NCBI GenBank assembly: GCA_023653025.1 | Contig: JAMNXS010000012.1 | Coordinates: 1-54,838 of the forward strand | Direction: 5' to 3' | DNA length: 54,838 bases | Origin: Burkholderiaceae bacterium | Lineage (GTDB): Bacteria > Pseudomonadota > Gammaproteobacteria > Burkholderiales > Burkholderiaceae_D | Part shown: one piece after another, positions 10,401-20,138 of the stretch | How the letters are laid out: every line of letters begins with the position of its first letter | Position numbering within the stretch: the stretch's first letter is position 1 | Made by a program: the position numbers and the translations under genes | The notes under the pieces: model-generated | The model's database searches: none | What the model was told of the DNA's origin: nothing | The model's input: only the letters and a program-made list of their open reading frames with translations

Positions 10401-10526
10401 CGCTCGGTGTTCTGGGGGCCGATGGCAGTGGCCATCATGGGCGGCCTGATCGTGGCCACGCTGCTGACGATGCTGTTCCTGCCGGCCTTGTATGCGGCGT
10501 GGTTCAGGGTGAAAAAGCCGGTGTGA
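7443..10526 (+). CDS. RND efflux transporter, inner-membrane permease
   Basis: The 1027-residue protein has the AcrB/MexB-like architecture of two repeats, each with a large periplasmic loop and six transmembrane helices. The proton-relay aspartates of TM4 are Asp413 and Asp414 in GLLVDDAIIAVE, equivalent to the AcrB pair, so it should be proton-driven. It starts inside the stop codon of the adaptor gene (ATGA), implying translational coupling. No outer-membrane factor gene follows, so a channel encoded elsewhere is presumably used. The overall look is closer to divergent acriflavin-resistance type members than to classical AcrB, and the substrate is unknown. Confidence 0.93.
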   Translation: MKGRLNLSRWALEHIPLIRYLIVVLLLGGVMSYEKLGQDEDPPFTFRAMVVRAYWPGASSVQVAEQVTDKLEKKLQETPYVDKIRSYSKPGETLIILELRESTPPKEVQGVWYQVRKKIGDIRYTLPPGVQGPFFNDEFGDTFGSIFALSGDGFTMAEVRDYADFVRQQLLGVRSVSKVELYGVQDEKIFIEFSTKKFAQLGVPFDAIVQQINAQNAVEGSGVLVTPTDNLQVRVSGQTRTAKELEDLPLRVNGNSLRLGDFATVRRAFIDPPRDKMRYNGKEVIGLGVSMEKGGDIIKLGRALDQRAAEIQAKLPVGITLERVADQPRAVSQSVNEFLKVLAEAVLIVLAVSFLSLGLHTRPFRIDVRPGLVVALTIPLVLAATFLAMRVFGIDLHKISLGALIIALGLLVDDAIIAVEMMVRKMEEGLSRFDAATYAYTSTAMPMLTGTLITAAGFLPIGFAQSVAGEYTFSMFSVNVIALLISWFVAVLFTPYLGYVLLKVRPATSADGHHELFDTPFYSRLKRVVNWCVEWRKTTIVLTLAGFFLGVFGFKFIEQQFFPDSSRPELMVELWLPEGSSYQATEAQAKKFEQFVMKQPGVESVTSYVGTGSPRFYLPLDQIFPQSNVAQLVLLPVDRQARDALRLKIIDAFRTDFPEVRGRVKLLPNGPPVPYPVQFKVTGLEMEQVRQIANEVKQVMRGNPNAIGVNDNWNESVKVLRIDLDQDKLRALGISSQTVMRAANTIMTGTAVGQFRDGDKLIDIVIRQPVEERATITALNDASIPTASGRAVPLSQLATPRFVWEPGVVWREGRHWSVTVQSDVVDGIQGPTVSAQIDPQLDALRAKLPPGYEIRLAGAIADSGKAQEAIAANVPLVIFIVFTLLMLQLHSFSRSVLVFLTGPLGVAGAALALLLLQRPFGFVAQLGVIALFGMIIRNSVILVDQIEQDIAQGIPAWDAIVGSAVRRFRPIVLTAATAVLAMIPLSRSVFWGPMAVAIMGGLIVATLLTMLFLPALYAAWFRVKKPV

Positions 10527-10559
10527 CGGGGTTGTGCAGGCGGAGATGATGGCGGTGAC

Positions 10560-10642
10560 GGCGGATTTCGCTGCGCTCTATCCGCCCTGTGGTCAACAAG
10601 CCAGACAAGCCATAGGGCGGGTAGAGCGCAGCGAAACCCGCC
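10560..10642. repeat. Inverted-repeat (REP-like) element, copy 1
   Basis: Two 33-bp arms (10560-10592 and 10610-10642) are reverse complements with three mismatches, separated by 17 bp. The core is a G/C-rich run around TTTCGCTGCGCTCTA flanked by CCGCC/GGCGG. A second copy of the same design is at 48172-48261, and the two also share left-flank sequence (GGCGG.TGACGGCGG). Such short palindromic intergenic elements are common in proteobacteria; transcribed, this would form a long hairpin just after the RND permease gene and may protect or end that mRNA. Confidence 0.85.
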
Positions 10643-10739
10643 ATGGTCCCGCGCCGACCGCGCCGCTTTTTTGGCCGTCTTGCCCTTTTTTACAGTAGAA
10701 TTCGCGCCTGAAGTCAAACAGCCACTACCATGGCATCGC

Positions 10740-10779
10740 AGGGCGACCGCTTTGACGCAGGGTCGCCCTTTGCTTTTGT
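10740..10779 (+). terminator. Terminator-like hairpin before tRNA-Leu
   Basis: AGGGCGACC at 10740-10748 pairs perfectly with GGTCGCCCT at 10761-10769, with two more inner pairs, followed by a T-rich but interrupted tail (TTGCTTTTGTC). A TAGAAT hexamer at 10696-10701 lies upstream. It may end transcription from the RND side or end a short RNA of roughly 70 nt. If it were fully efficient, tRNA-Leu would need its own promoter in the next 40 bp, and I see none. Confidence 0.5.
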
Positions 10780-10819
10780 CAGAACGGATGCCGGCCGCGC
10801 CCACGACGGCGTGCTTGCC

Positions 10820-10906
10820 GCGAGGATGGCGAAATTGGTAGACGCACCAGGTTTAGGTCCTGACGCCAGCAATGGTGTGGGGGTTCGAGTCCCCCTCCTC
10901 GCACCA
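10820..10906 (+). tRNA. tRNA-Leu (anticodon UAG)
   Basis: The 87-nt gene has acceptor arms GCGAGGA and TCCTCGC, an anticodon stem CCAGG/CCTG with loop TTTAGGT giving anticodon UAG (reads CUA-family Leu codons), a long variable arm typical of class II tRNA, a TTCGAGT T-loop, and an encoded 3' CCA at 10904-10906. It lies 31 bp upstream of tig, and the mature tRNA could be cut from a shared transcript. Confidence 0.97.
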
Positions 10907-10937
10907 ACCGACTCACTCACATTTTTGGACGATTCAC

Positions 10938-12278
10938 ATGGCAACTGCAGTCGAAACACTGGATAAACTCGAGCGCCGGATCACGCTGACCGTGGCGCTG
11001 GCCGAGATCAACGAAGAGATCGAGAAGCGCCTGAAAGTCCGTGCGCGCACCGCCAAGGCGCCGGGCTTCCGCCCGGGCAAGGTGCCGATGAAAATGGTCG
11101 CCGCCCAGTACGGCGCGATGGTCGAGAATGAAGTCCTGAACGACAAGGTGAGCCGTGCGTTTGGCGAGGCGGCGGCATCCAGCAACCTGCGCGTGGCCGG
11201 TTTCCCGACTATCGAGCCCAAGGCTGACGAGAAGGTCGACGGCGCGCTGGTGTTCCAGGCGACCTTCGAGGTCTATCCGGACGTGAAGATCGGCGACCTC
11301 GCCGCAGTCGAGGTCGAGAAGACCCGGGCCGACATCACCGATGCCGAAATCGACAAGACCATCGACATCCTGCGCAAGCAGCGCGTCCACTATCACACCA
11401 AGGGCGAGGCCGGCGCGCATGGCGACGGCGGCCCGGACCGCTCGGCCCAGGACGGCGACCGCGTGACGCTGGATTTCGTCGGCAGAATCGACGGCGTCGA
11501 ATTCGCCGGCGGCAAGGCCGACGATTTTCCGTTCGTCCTCGGCGAAGGCCAGATGCTGAAGGAGTTCGAGGATGCGACGCGCGGCCTGAAGGCCGGCGAA
11601 TCGAGAACTTTCCCGCTGTCGTTTCCGGCCGATTATCACGGCAAGGATGTGGCCGGCAAGACGGCCGAATTCACTATCACCGTCAAGGGCGTCGAGTGGG
11701 CGCACCTGCCTGAAGTGGACGCGGAGTTCGCGAAGAGCCTGGGCGTGGCCGACGGCGACCTCAACAAAATGCGCGACGACATTCGCGCCAACCTCGAACG
11801 CGAGGTCGGCAACCGGGTCAAAGCACGTACCAAGGCGAGCGTGATGGATGCGCTGATCAAAGTCGCCGAGCTGGACGTGCCGAAAGCGCTGCTGGAGCAA
11901 GACGCCGAGCGCCTCGCGGACATGACACGCCAGGACATGCGCCAGCGTGGCATGGACGTGAAGGACATGCCTTTCCCGGCCGACCTGTTCACCGCTCAGG
12001 CTGATCGTCGCGTCCGCCTTGGCCTTATCCTGTCCGAGATGGTCAAGGCCAACGCGCTGCAGGCCACGGCCAACCAGATCAAGGCCCATGTCGATGATTT
12101 CGCGAAGGCCTACGAAGATCCGCAGCAGGTCGTCAAGTACTACTTTTCAGACCGCAACCGGCTGGCCGAGGTCGAGGCGCTGGTGCTGGAAGAGAATGTC
12201 GTCAACTTCGTTCTCTCGAAGGCCAAGGTCACCGAGAAGCCGGTGTCGTTCGATGAACTGATGGGCAACCAGGGCTGA
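10938..12278 (+). CDS. tig: Trigger factor, ribosome-associated chaperone
   Basis: The 446-residue protein binds the ribosomal exit tunnel and shields nascent chains. An N-terminal ribosome-binding domain carries the signature GFRPGKVP (about 39-46), a central FKBP-type prolyl-isomerase domain spans roughly 165-255 ([13 protein letters not shown] through the FPADY segment), and a helical C-terminal chaperone domain follows. ATG at 10938 gives the usual N-terminus ([19 protein letters not shown]). It heads the conserved order tig-clpP-clpX-lon. There is a small hydrophilic insertion just before the FKBP domain ([11 protein letters not shown]), probably a loop. Confidence 0.97.
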   Translation: MATAVETLDKLERRITLTVALAEINEEIEKRLKVRARTAKAPGFRPGKVPMKMVAAQYGAMVENEVLNDKVSRAFGEAAASSNLRVAGFPTIEPKADEKVDGALVFQATFEVYPDVKIGDLAAVEVEKTRADITDAEIDKTIDILRKQRVHYHTKGEAGAHGDGGPDRSAQDGDRVTLDFVGRIDGVEFAGGKADDFPFVLGEGQMLKEFEDATRGLKAGESRTFPLSFPADYHGKDVAGKTAEFTITVKGVEWAHLPEVDAEFAKSLGVADGDLNKMRDDIRANLEREVGNRVKARTKASVMDALIKVAELDVPKALLEQDAERLADMTRQDMRQRGMDVKDMPFPADLFTAQADRRVRLGLILSEMVKANALQATANQIKAHVDDFAKAYEDPQQVVKYYFSDRNRLAEVEALVLEENVVNFVLSKAKVTEKPVSFDELMGNQG

Positions 12279-12309
12279 CGGCAAACCTGCTTCATGCCGC
12301 GCTGAAGTC

Positions 12310-12346
12310 CGGCCGCAAGTTTGGTTACACTACCAGCTTGCGGCCG
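12310..12346 (+). other. Strong hairpin between tig and clpP
   Basis: CGGCCGCAAG (12310-12319) pairs perfectly with CTTGCGGCCG (12337-12346), and inside it TGGT (12322-12325) pairs with ACCA (12332-12335) around a 6-nt loop. Only TATTCATT follows, so it is a poor intrinsic terminator. It could partly end tig transcripts, protect an mRNA end, or lie in the clpP leader. Confidence 0.7.
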
Positions 12347-12391
12347 TATTCATTCCGGCTTCCTTCACTGAACATTCGAACGGGAAACACA

Positions 12392-13018
12392 ATGACTGAC
12401 ATCTTCCGCAAATCCGCCCTCGACACCGAGATGCTCGGCATGGTGCCGATGGTGATCGAGCAAAGCGGTCGTGGCGAACGCGCGTACGACATCTATTCGC
12501 GCCTGCTGAAGGAGCGGGTCATTTTCCTGGTCGGACCCGTGAACGACCACACGGCCAATCTGGTCGTGGCGCAGATGCTGTTCCTCGAGAGCGAGAATCC
12601 GGACAAGGATATTTCGCTGTACATCAATTCGCCCGGCGGATCGGTGTCGGCCGGCTTGGCGATCTACGACACGATGCAGTTTATCAAGCCGGACGTATCA
12701 ACACTGTGCACCGGCCTTGCAGCCTCGATGGGCGCCTTCCTGCTGGCCGCCGGCGCGAAGGGCAAACGCTTCTCGCTGCCGAATTCGCGCATCATGATCC
12801 ACCAACCGCTTGGCGGCGCGCAGGGTCAAGCGGCCGACATCGAGATCCAGGCACGCGAGATCCTGTACCTGCGCGAACGCCTGAACACGATCCTGGCCGA
12901 AAAGACCGGCCAGAGCATCGAGCAGATCGCGAAAGACACCGACCGCGACAACTTCATGTCGGCCGAGCAGGCAGCCGAATACGGGATGATCGACAAGGTG
13001 CTGACCCACCGCAGCTAA
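12392..13018 (+). CDS. clpP: ATP-dependent Clp protease proteolytic subunit ClpP
   Basis: The 208-residue serine peptidase forms the tetradecameric barrel fed by ClpX or ClpA. The catalytic triad is visible: Ser112 in GLAASMGAF, His137 in MIHQPLGG and Asp186 in DTDRDNF. ATG at 12392 was preferred over the in-frame upstream start because it gives the family N-terminus [19 protein letters not shown] and the upstream stretch includes the tig-clpP hairpin. It is followed by a structured 148-bp gap and then clpX. Confidence 0.97.
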   Translation: MTDIFRKSALDTEMLGMVPMVIEQSGRGERAYDIYSRLLKERVIFLVGPVNDHTANLVVAQMLFLESENPDKDISLYINSPGGSVSAGLAIYDTMQFIKPDVSTLCTGLAASMGAFLLAAGAKGKRFSLPNSRIMIHQPLGGAQGQAADIEIQAREILYLRERLNTILAEKTGQSIEQIAKDTDRDNFMSAEQAAEYGMIDKVLTHRS

Positions 13019-13045
13019 CGCCGTATCATTGACATCAGCCAACAT

Positions 13046-13106
13046 CTGGCCGGCTATCGGATTGCAAATTTGCAATCAGAGCGCCGGCAAGCCTGTTGCC
13101 GGCCAG
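13046..13106 (+). promoter_or_regulatory. Palindrome and mutually exclusive hairpins in the clpP-clpX gap
   Basis: Three structures are visible. GATTGCAAATTTGCAATC at 13060-13077 is a perfect 18-bp palindrome. GCCGGCAA (13083-13090) pairs with TTGCCGGC (13096-13103) around a 5-nt loop. CTGGCCGG (13046-13053) can instead pair with CCGGCCAG (13099-13106), which shares bases with the second hairpin, so the two folds exclude each other. There is no U-run after them. The palindrome may be a protein operator, and the hairpins may set clpX mRNA levels. A TTGACA at 13029-13034 has no good -10 partner. Confidence 0.6.
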
Positions 13107-13166
13107 CGTGACGGATGTTCGAATCGCAGGTAAGATCGTTTTCACCTTTCTCCAACCAGCCAGTCC

Positions 13167-14432
13167 ATGTCCGACAAGAAATCCTCCAGCGGCGAAAAGT
13201 TGCTCTACTGCTCGTTTTGCGGCAAGAGCCAGCACGAGGTCAAAAAGCTGATTGCCGGCCCGTCGGTATTCATCTGCGACGAGTGCATCGACCTCTGCAA
13301 CGACATCATTCGCGACGAAGCGTCCGCCGTCGAGACCGTCACCCCGCGCTCGGACCTTCCCACCCCGCAGGAGATCTTCGACCTGCTCGGCCAGTACGTG
13401 ATCGGACAGCAGGCCGCCAAGCGCACCCTGTCGGTGGCCGTCTACAACCACTACAAGCGCCTGCGCCACCTCGGCAAGAAGGATGAGGTCGAACTCGCCA
13501 AGAGCAACATTCTGCTGATCGGGCCGACCGGCTCCGGCAAGACGCTGCTGGCGCAGACGCTGGCGCGTATGCTGAACGTGCCTTTCGTGATCGCTGATGC
13601 AACCACGCTGACGGAAGCCGGCTACGTCGGCGAGGATGTCGAGAACATCATCCAGAAGCTGCTGCAGAATTGCAATTACGAAGTCGAGAAGGCGCAAAAG
13701 GGCATCGTCTACATCGACGAGATCGACAAGATCTCGCGCAAGTCGGACAACCCGTCGATCACGCGCGACGTATCTGGCGAGGGTGTGCAGCAGGCCCTGC
13801 TGAAGCTGGTCGAGGGCACGATGGCTTCGGTGCCGCCGCAGGGCGGACGCAAGCATCCGAACCAGGATTTCGTGCAGATCGACACGACCAACATCCTGTT
13901 CATCTGCGGCGGCGCCTTCGACGGCCTCGCGAAAATCATCGCCGACCGCTCGGAGAAGGGCGGCATCGGCTTTTCGGCCATCGTCAAGAGCAAGAGCGAG
14001 GGCGCGGACAGCCAGAAGATGCAGGCCGTCGAGCCGGAAGACCTGATCAAGTTCGGCCTGATCCCCGAACTGGTGGGCCGCCTGCCCGTGGTGGCCACGC
14101 TGGCCGAACTGACCGAAGAGGCGCTGATCCAGATCCTGATCGAGCCGAAGAACGCGCTGATCAAGCAGTATACGAAGCTGCTCGAGATGGAAGGGGCCGA
14201 ACTCGAGGTGCGCCCGGCCGCGCTGCACGCCATCGCAAGAAAGGCGCTGGCCCGCAAGACCGGTGCCCGCGGCCTGCGCTCGATTGTCGAGCATGCGCTG
14301 ATGGACGTGATGTTCGAACTGCCGAACCAGCAGAATGTCGCGAAGGTGGTCATCGACGAGAACACGATCACCAACGGCGCAAAGCCGCTGCTGATCTATC
14401 ACGAACAGCCGAAGGTGTCCGGCGCTAAGTAG
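13167..14432 (+). CDS. clpX: ClpXP unfoldase ATPase ClpX
   Basis: The 421-residue hexameric AAA+ unfoldase passes substrates to ClpP. The N-terminal zinc-binding domain has Cys15, 18, 37 and 40 (YCSFCGK...FICDEC), Walker A is GPTGSGKT at 119-126, Walker B is in IVYIDEIDK, and the RKSDN and GARGLRSI segments are typical. Length matches the family. It ends just before an intrinsic terminator at 14437, so it is probably the last gene of its transcript. Confidence 0.98.
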   Translation: MSDKKSSSGEKLLYCSFCGKSQHEVKKLIAGPSVFICDECIDLCNDIIRDEASAVETVTPRSDLPTPQEIFDLLGQYVIGQQAAKRTLSVAVYNHYKRLRHLGKKDEVELAKSNILLIGPTGSGKTLLAQTLARMLNVPFVIADATTLTEAGYVGEDVENIIQKLLQNCNYEVEKAQKGIVYIDEIDKISRKSDNPSITRDVSGEGVQQALLKLVEGTMASVPPQGGRKHPNQDFVQIDTTNILFICGGAFDGLAKIIADRSEKGGIGFSAIVKSKSEGADSQKMQAVEPEDLIKFGLIPELVGRLPVVATLAELTEEALIQILIEPKNALIKQYTKLLEMEGAELEVRPAALHAIARKALARKTGARGLRSIVEHALMDVMFELPNQQNVAKVVIDENTITNGAKPLLIYHEQPKVSGAK

Positions 14433-14436
14433 TCGT

Positions 14437-14462
14437 GGGGGCCGTGCGCCCCTTGTTTTTTT
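14437..14462 (+). terminator. Intrinsic terminator after clpX
   Basis: GGGGC (14438-14442) pairs with GCCCC (14448-14452) around CGTGC, followed by TTGTTTTTTT. It begins 5 bp after the clpX stop codon. Confidence 0.8.
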
Positions 14463-14586
14463 GCGGCATTTCGGCTGGAAACCTGCGGATCGATCAAAAA
14501 ACAGCCCGAAAACGAGCTTATCCGGGCGGGTTTTGAACAAACGAAGTACAATCGAATCCACTGTTCAGCACAGGCTTCCATTGAAG

Positions 14587-14620
14587 AGCCACCGGGAATG
14601 TCGTCTCGCGTGGCTTTTTT
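14587..14620 (+). terminator. Orphan intrinsic terminator between clpX and lon
   Basis: An 11-bp stem with a single bulge (AGCCACCGGGA against TCTCGCGTGGCT) is followed directly by TTTTTT at 14615-14620. It lies 125 bp beyond the clpX terminator and 187 bp before lon, so it does not obviously serve either gene. Confidence 0.7.
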
Positions 14621-14703
14621 CGTTCTTTGTCCCCAGAAAATCGTAGCAAACCGCCATTTCAGCCGCACTTCCGGTGAATTGGCCACGCTCGGTATGCCAG
14701 TTC

Positions 14704-14733
14704 TTGTGATCGAACGCGTGTTCCGGGTGTAAA
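14704..14733 (+). promoter_or_regulatory. Putative sigma-70 promoter of lon
   Basis: TTGTGA at 14704-14709 and TGTAAA at 14728-14733 are separated by 18 bp, about 75 bp before the lon start. The match is moderate. I do not see a clear heat-shock sigma-32 promoter, though lon is usually heat-inducible. Confidence 0.4.
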
Positions 14734-14806
14734 TTTGTTGTGCAGAGGACTTGTGTTCCGGTCTTTCATGCCAACATGCATCAAAGGTATTTACAAAAGG
14801 CTCGCC

Positions 14807-17221
<2,415 letters not shown>

Positions 17222-17237
17222 ACTGCCTGTTGCGGTG

Positions 17238-17268
17238 AAAAAAAGCGTCCTTGCGGACGCTTTTTTTT
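17238..17268. terminator. Intrinsic terminator after lon
   Basis: AAAAAAAGCGTCC at 17238-17250 pairs with GGACGCTTTTTTT at 17255-17267 around TTGC. The A-run and T-run make it able to work in both directions. It starts 17 bp after the lon stop. Confidence 0.92.
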
Positions 17269-17364
17269 CGATGCCAAAATTTTTACTTTCCTGCGTGATT
17301 CCTCGTCGGTGGTCATGCGTCGGGTATCGGCAGGCGATGCGCGCGATGACGATCGGTAAATTTC

Positions 17365-17394
17365 TTGACACTGAATGCGGGTCGCTAGTCTAAT
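17365..17394 (+). promoter_or_regulatory. Sigma-70 promoter of hupB
   Basis: A perfect -35 TTGACA (17365-17370) and TCTAAT (17389-17394) are separated by 18 bp, about 100 bp before the HU start. This is the best sigma-70 match in the window and fits a highly expressed nucleoid protein. Confidence 0.75.
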
Positions 17395-17496
17395 ACCCGC
17401 TCGCTGCAGGCATGCGCCATCCAACAACATAACAGGCGCCTCGTGCTGCGCGACCATTGCAGAAAAAACCCAACAACATCTCCGAGGGGAATGTCA

Positions 17497-17769
17497 GTGA
17501 ACAAAACTGAACTGATTGATGAAATCGCCAAGGCGGCGGATATCTCGAAGGCCTCCGCCAGCCGCGCTCTGGAAGCCGTGATCGATGCGGTCACCGCGAC
17601 CCTGAAGCAGGACGGCTCGGTCACCCTGGCAGGTTTCGGTACCTTCTCCGTCAGCGAGCGCGCCGAACGTGTCGGCCGCAATCCGCGCACGCGCGAGGAA
17701 ATCACGATCGCCGCATCGAAAGTGCCGAAATTTAAGCCTGGCAAAGCACTCAAAGATGCTTTAAACTAG
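17497..17769 (+). CDS. hupB: DNA-binding protein HU
   Basis: The 90-residue nucleoid protein bends and compacts DNA. The product [20 protein letters not shown] has the exact family start, and the DNA-binding arm shows [20 protein letters not shown] and the ending [13 protein letters not shown] at 17497 was chosen over ATG at 17491: GAGGGG at 17484-17489 is 7 bp from the GTG but touches the ATG, and the GTG gives the canonical length. It stands alone behind its own promoter. A hairpin CCGGCG/CGCCGG at 17778-17799 follows without a T-run. Confidence 0.95.
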   Translation: MNKTELIDEIAKAADISKASASRALEAVIDAVTATLKQDGSVTLAGFGTFSVSERAERVGRNPRTREEITIAASKVPKFKPGKALKDALN

Positions 17770-17840
17770 CGGTTTTTCCGGCGCGGTGACACACGCCGGA
17801 ACAGGCTGGCTGGCACGAAATGGCAGCAACGCGTTTCGGC

Positions 17841-17916
17841 GGGTGCTTAGCTCAGTTGGTAGAGCGGCGCCCTTACAAGGCGTAGGTCGGGAGTTCGAGC
17901 CTCTCAGCACCCACCA
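17841..17916 (+). tRNA. tRNA-Val (anticodon UAC)
   Basis: The 76-nt gene has acceptor arms GGGTGCT/AGCACCC, D-arm GCTC...GAGC, anticodon loop CTTACAA giving UAC, T-loop TTCGAGC, and an encoded CCA at 17914-17916. It is 49 bp upstream of tRNA-Asp and probably cotranscribed with it. Confidence 0.97.
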
Positions 17917-17965
17917 ACAAACCAGCCTGCAGGGCGAGCCGCAAGGCGCGTTCAGTGCAGCATGT

Positions 17966-18042
17966 GGAGCGGTAGTTCAGTTGGTTAGAATACCGGCCTG
18001 TCACGCCGGGGGTCGCGGGTTCGAGCCCCGTCCGCTCCGCCA
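17966..18042 (+). tRNA. tRNA-Asp (anticodon GUC)
   Basis: The 77-nt gene has acceptor arms GGAGCGG/CCGCTCC, anticodon stem CCGGC/GCCGG with loop CTGTCAC giving GUC, T-loop TTCGAGC, and an encoded CCA at 18040-18042. A terminator follows 9 bp later. Confidence 0.97.
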
Positions 18043-18051
18043 GAAAACGAG

Positions 18052-18080
18052 AAAGGCGAACCCTGCGTTCGCCTTTTTTT
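18052..18080. terminator. Intrinsic terminator after the tRNA-Val/tRNA-Asp pair
   Basis: AAAGGCGAA (18052-18060) pairs with TTCGCCTTT around CCCTGCG, followed by a T-run to 18080. Confidence 0.88.
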
Positions 18081-18140
18081 ACGCCGGTCGCACGGACCAC
18101 CACAACAAAGCCCGTCGAGGGCTGGAGACGCGAGAGCACC

Positions 18141-20072
18141 ATGCTTGAATTTATCCGCACCCACCGCAGGCTGATGCAGTTGCTGCTGCTGCTGATCATC
18201 TTCCCGTCGTTCGCCTTCTTCGGCCTCGAGAGCTACATGAGCATGGGCGATCGCGACCAGGCCGTGGCCAAGGTCGCCGGCCAGGAGATCACGCAGCGCG
18301 AATGGGATGCCGCACAGGCACGCCAGCTCGAGCGCATGAAGCAGATGTTCGGCGACCAATTCAATCCCGCGATGTTCGACACGCCGGAAGCAAAGATGGG
18401 CGCACTCGAGAACCTCATCGCGCAGAAGTCGCTGTCGAAAAACGTCGCCGACAATCATCTGACCGTTTCCGACGAAGCGATCCGCAAGACCATCCTGAGC
18501 ATTCCCGGCCTGACCGACGACAAGGGCAATTTCGACAAGGCCCGCTACGAGCAATTGCTGGCGGCGCAGAACCTGACGCCGGAAAAATTCGAGGCCAGCC
18601 TGCGCCACGACCTCGCGATGCAGCAGGTCAATGCCGCGATCCAGACCAGTGCCTTCGCGCCGAAGTCGGTGGCCGAACGCATCGCGGTGCTGAACCAGCA
18701 GAAGCGCGAGATCCAGGAGCTGGCGCTGACCGTGCAGGAGTTCAAGCCGCAGGTCAAGGTCACCGACGAGATGCTGCAAGCCTTCTATGACAAGAACGCC
18801 GCCGAGTTCGCGATACCCGACATGGTGAAGGCCGAGTTCGTCGTGCTGGCCGCCCCGGTCATCGAGCAGCAGGTCACGGTCACTGATGAGGACATCAGGA
18901 AGTATTACGAGCAGAATGCCGCGCGTTACAAGAGCGACGAGCAGCGCCGCGCCAGCCACATCCTCGTCAAGGCAGCCAAGGACGCGCCGGCAGCCGAAAA
19001 GGCCGCTGCGAAGGCGAAGGCCGAGAAACTGCTGGCAGAAGTCAGGAAGAACCCGAACGACTTCGCCAAGGTCGCGAAGGCGAACTCCGACGATCCCGGC
19101 TCGGCCGAGCGCGGCGGCGACCTCGACTTCTTCGGCAAGGGGATGATGGTCAAGCCGTTCGAAGACACGGCCTACGCACTGAAGGAAGGCGAGATCAGCG
19201 GCGTGGTCGAATCCGACTTCGGCTTCCACATCATCAAGGTCACGGCGATCAGGCCGGCATCGACCCGTCCGCTGGCCGAGGTGAAGACGAACATCGAGGA
19301 AGAGATCCGCCGCACCGAAGCCGGCAAGAAATTCGCGTCGATGGTCGAGACCTTTTCCAACATGGTCTACGAGCAGCCCGACAGCCTGAAGCCGGTGGCC
19401 GACAAGCTTGGCCTGAAGATCGACACCGTCAGCGGGCTGACGCGCCAGCCGAACCCGGCGCTGCCGCGCGCGGCGGCCTACAACCAGCCGAAGTTCCTGT
19501 CGGCGCTGTTCGCCGACGATGCGCTGAAGAACAAGCGCAATACCGAGGCGGTCGAGGTTGGCTCCGGCATCTATATCGCCGGCCATGTCGTCGAGCACAA
19601 GCCGGCGTCGCAAAAGCCGCTGTCCGAAGTGCGCGCACAGATCGAGGAGCGCGTGGTGGCGATCGAGGCCGAGAAACTGGCGAAAGCCGCCGGCGAGAAG
19701 AAGCTGGCCGAGCTGAAGGCCGGCGGCAGCGCCGAGTTTGGCGCCACGCGCTCGGTATCGCGCACCAACTTCAACGGCGCGGCCGGCCCGGTCGTAGCAG
19801 CGGTGATGAAGGCCGACGCGACCCAGTTGCCGGCCTATGTCGGCGTGCCGATCGCGGGCCGTGGCTACAGCATCTACCGCATCAACTCGGTCGACAACCA
19901 GGTCGCCGACGTCGAGTCGCTGAAAGCCGAGCAGGACCAGGTGAATGAATTCCTGTCCGCGCAGGAGATGGCCGCCTATCTTGGTGTGGTCAAGAAGCGT
20001 GCGAAGGCGGAGATTCTGAAAGCCGCATCGACGGCCAAGGCCCCGGCGGCAGACGCCCCGGCCCGCCAGTAA
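18141..20072 (+). CDS. PpiD-like membrane-anchored peptidyl-prolyl isomerase/chaperone
   Basis: The 643-residue periplasmic foldase is anchored by one N-terminal transmembrane helix (about 11-28, LMQLLLLLIIFPSFAFFG). A SurA-like N-terminal chaperone region follows, then a parvulin domain at about 262-372 (RRASHILVKAAKD through SDFGFHIIKVT) and a long helical C-terminal part rich in Ala and Lys. This is the PpiD layout: it helps newly secreted proteins fold at the Sec translocon. Position after hupB and tRNAs matches the common lon-hupB-ppiD order. Whether the parvulin domain is catalytically active cannot be judged, since the E. coli PpiD domain is nearly inactive. Confidence 0.93.
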   Translation: MLEFIRTHRRLMQLLLLLIIFPSFAFFGLESYMSMGDRDQAVAKVAGQEITQREWDAAQARQLERMKQMFGDQFNPAMFDTPEAKMGALENLIAQKSLSKNVADNHLTVSDEAIRKTILSIPGLTDDKGNFDKARYEQLLAAQNLTPEKFEASLRHDLAMQQVNAAIQTSAFAPKSVAERIAVLNQQKREIQELALTVQEFKPQVKVTDEMLQAFYDKNAAEFAIPDMVKAEFVVLAAPVIEQQVTVTDEDIRKYYEQNAARYKSDEQRRASHILVKAAKDAPAAEKAAAKAKAEKLLAEVRKNPNDFAKVAKANSDDPGSAERGGDLDFFGKGMMVKPFEDTAYALKEGEISGVVESDFGFHIIKVTAIRPASTRPLAEVKTNIEEEIRRTEAGKKFASMVETFSNMVYEQPDSLKPVADKLGLKIDTVSGLTRQPNPALPRAAAYNQPKFLSALFADDALKNKRNTEAVEVGSGIYIAGHVVEHKPASQKPLSEVRAQIEERVVAIEAEKLAKAAGEKKLAELKAGGSAEFGATRSVSRTNFNGAAGPVVAAVMKADATQLPAYVGVPIAGRGYSIYRINSVDNQVADVESLKAEQDQVNEFLSAQEMAAYLGVVKKRAKAEILKAASTAKAPAADAPARQ

Positions 20073-20096
20073 GGCGACGCCGCCGCAGTCTCAGGC

Positions 20097-20138
20097 CTCA
20101 ACCTTCAGCCCTCAACCTTCAGCCCTCCTCAGCCCTCA
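20097..20138. repeat. Short tandem repeat between ppiD-like gene and mnmH
   Basis: CTCAACCTTCAGCC occurs twice in tandem (20097-20110, 20111-20124), followed by degenerate units CTCCTCAGCC and CTCAGCC that run into the mnmH stop codon. It is the kind of simple repeat that can change length by slippage. The first copy begins 25 bp after the ppiD-like stop. Confidence 0.8.

Larger units (their letters stand above)
14463..14806 (+). ncRNA. clpX-lon intergenic region with a possible small RNA ending near 14620
   Basis: No convincing protein gene lies in these 344 bp. A second intrinsic terminator sits at 14587-14620: AGCCAC-CGGGA pairs with TCTCG-C-GTGGCT (one bulged C), then six T. Since clpX already ended at 14462, this hairpin suggests a short RNA starting between the two. 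A TACAAT hexamer at 14547-14552 could be its -10, but the -35 is poor, which would give an RNA of about 60-70 nt. Further on, TTGTGA (14704-14709), 18 bp, TGTAAA (14728-14733) is a plausible lon promoter. The RNA is an inference only. Confidence 0.35.

Noticed and set aside
10730-10966. Small plus-strand frame around tRNA-Leu
   Set aside because: It translates through the tRNA and into tig; no ribosome-binding site.
14399-14686. 95-codon minus-strand frame in the clpX-lon gap
   Set aside because: It runs through the clpX 3' end and both terminators; no conserved feature seen.
17778-17799. Terminator after hupB
   Set aside because: CCGGCG/CGCCGG can pair, but the T-run precedes the stem instead of following it, so it is not a normal intrinsic terminator.
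17786-18148. Frame spanning tRNA-Val and tRNA-Asp
   Set aside because: Both tRNAs fold perfectly; the frame is a by-product.
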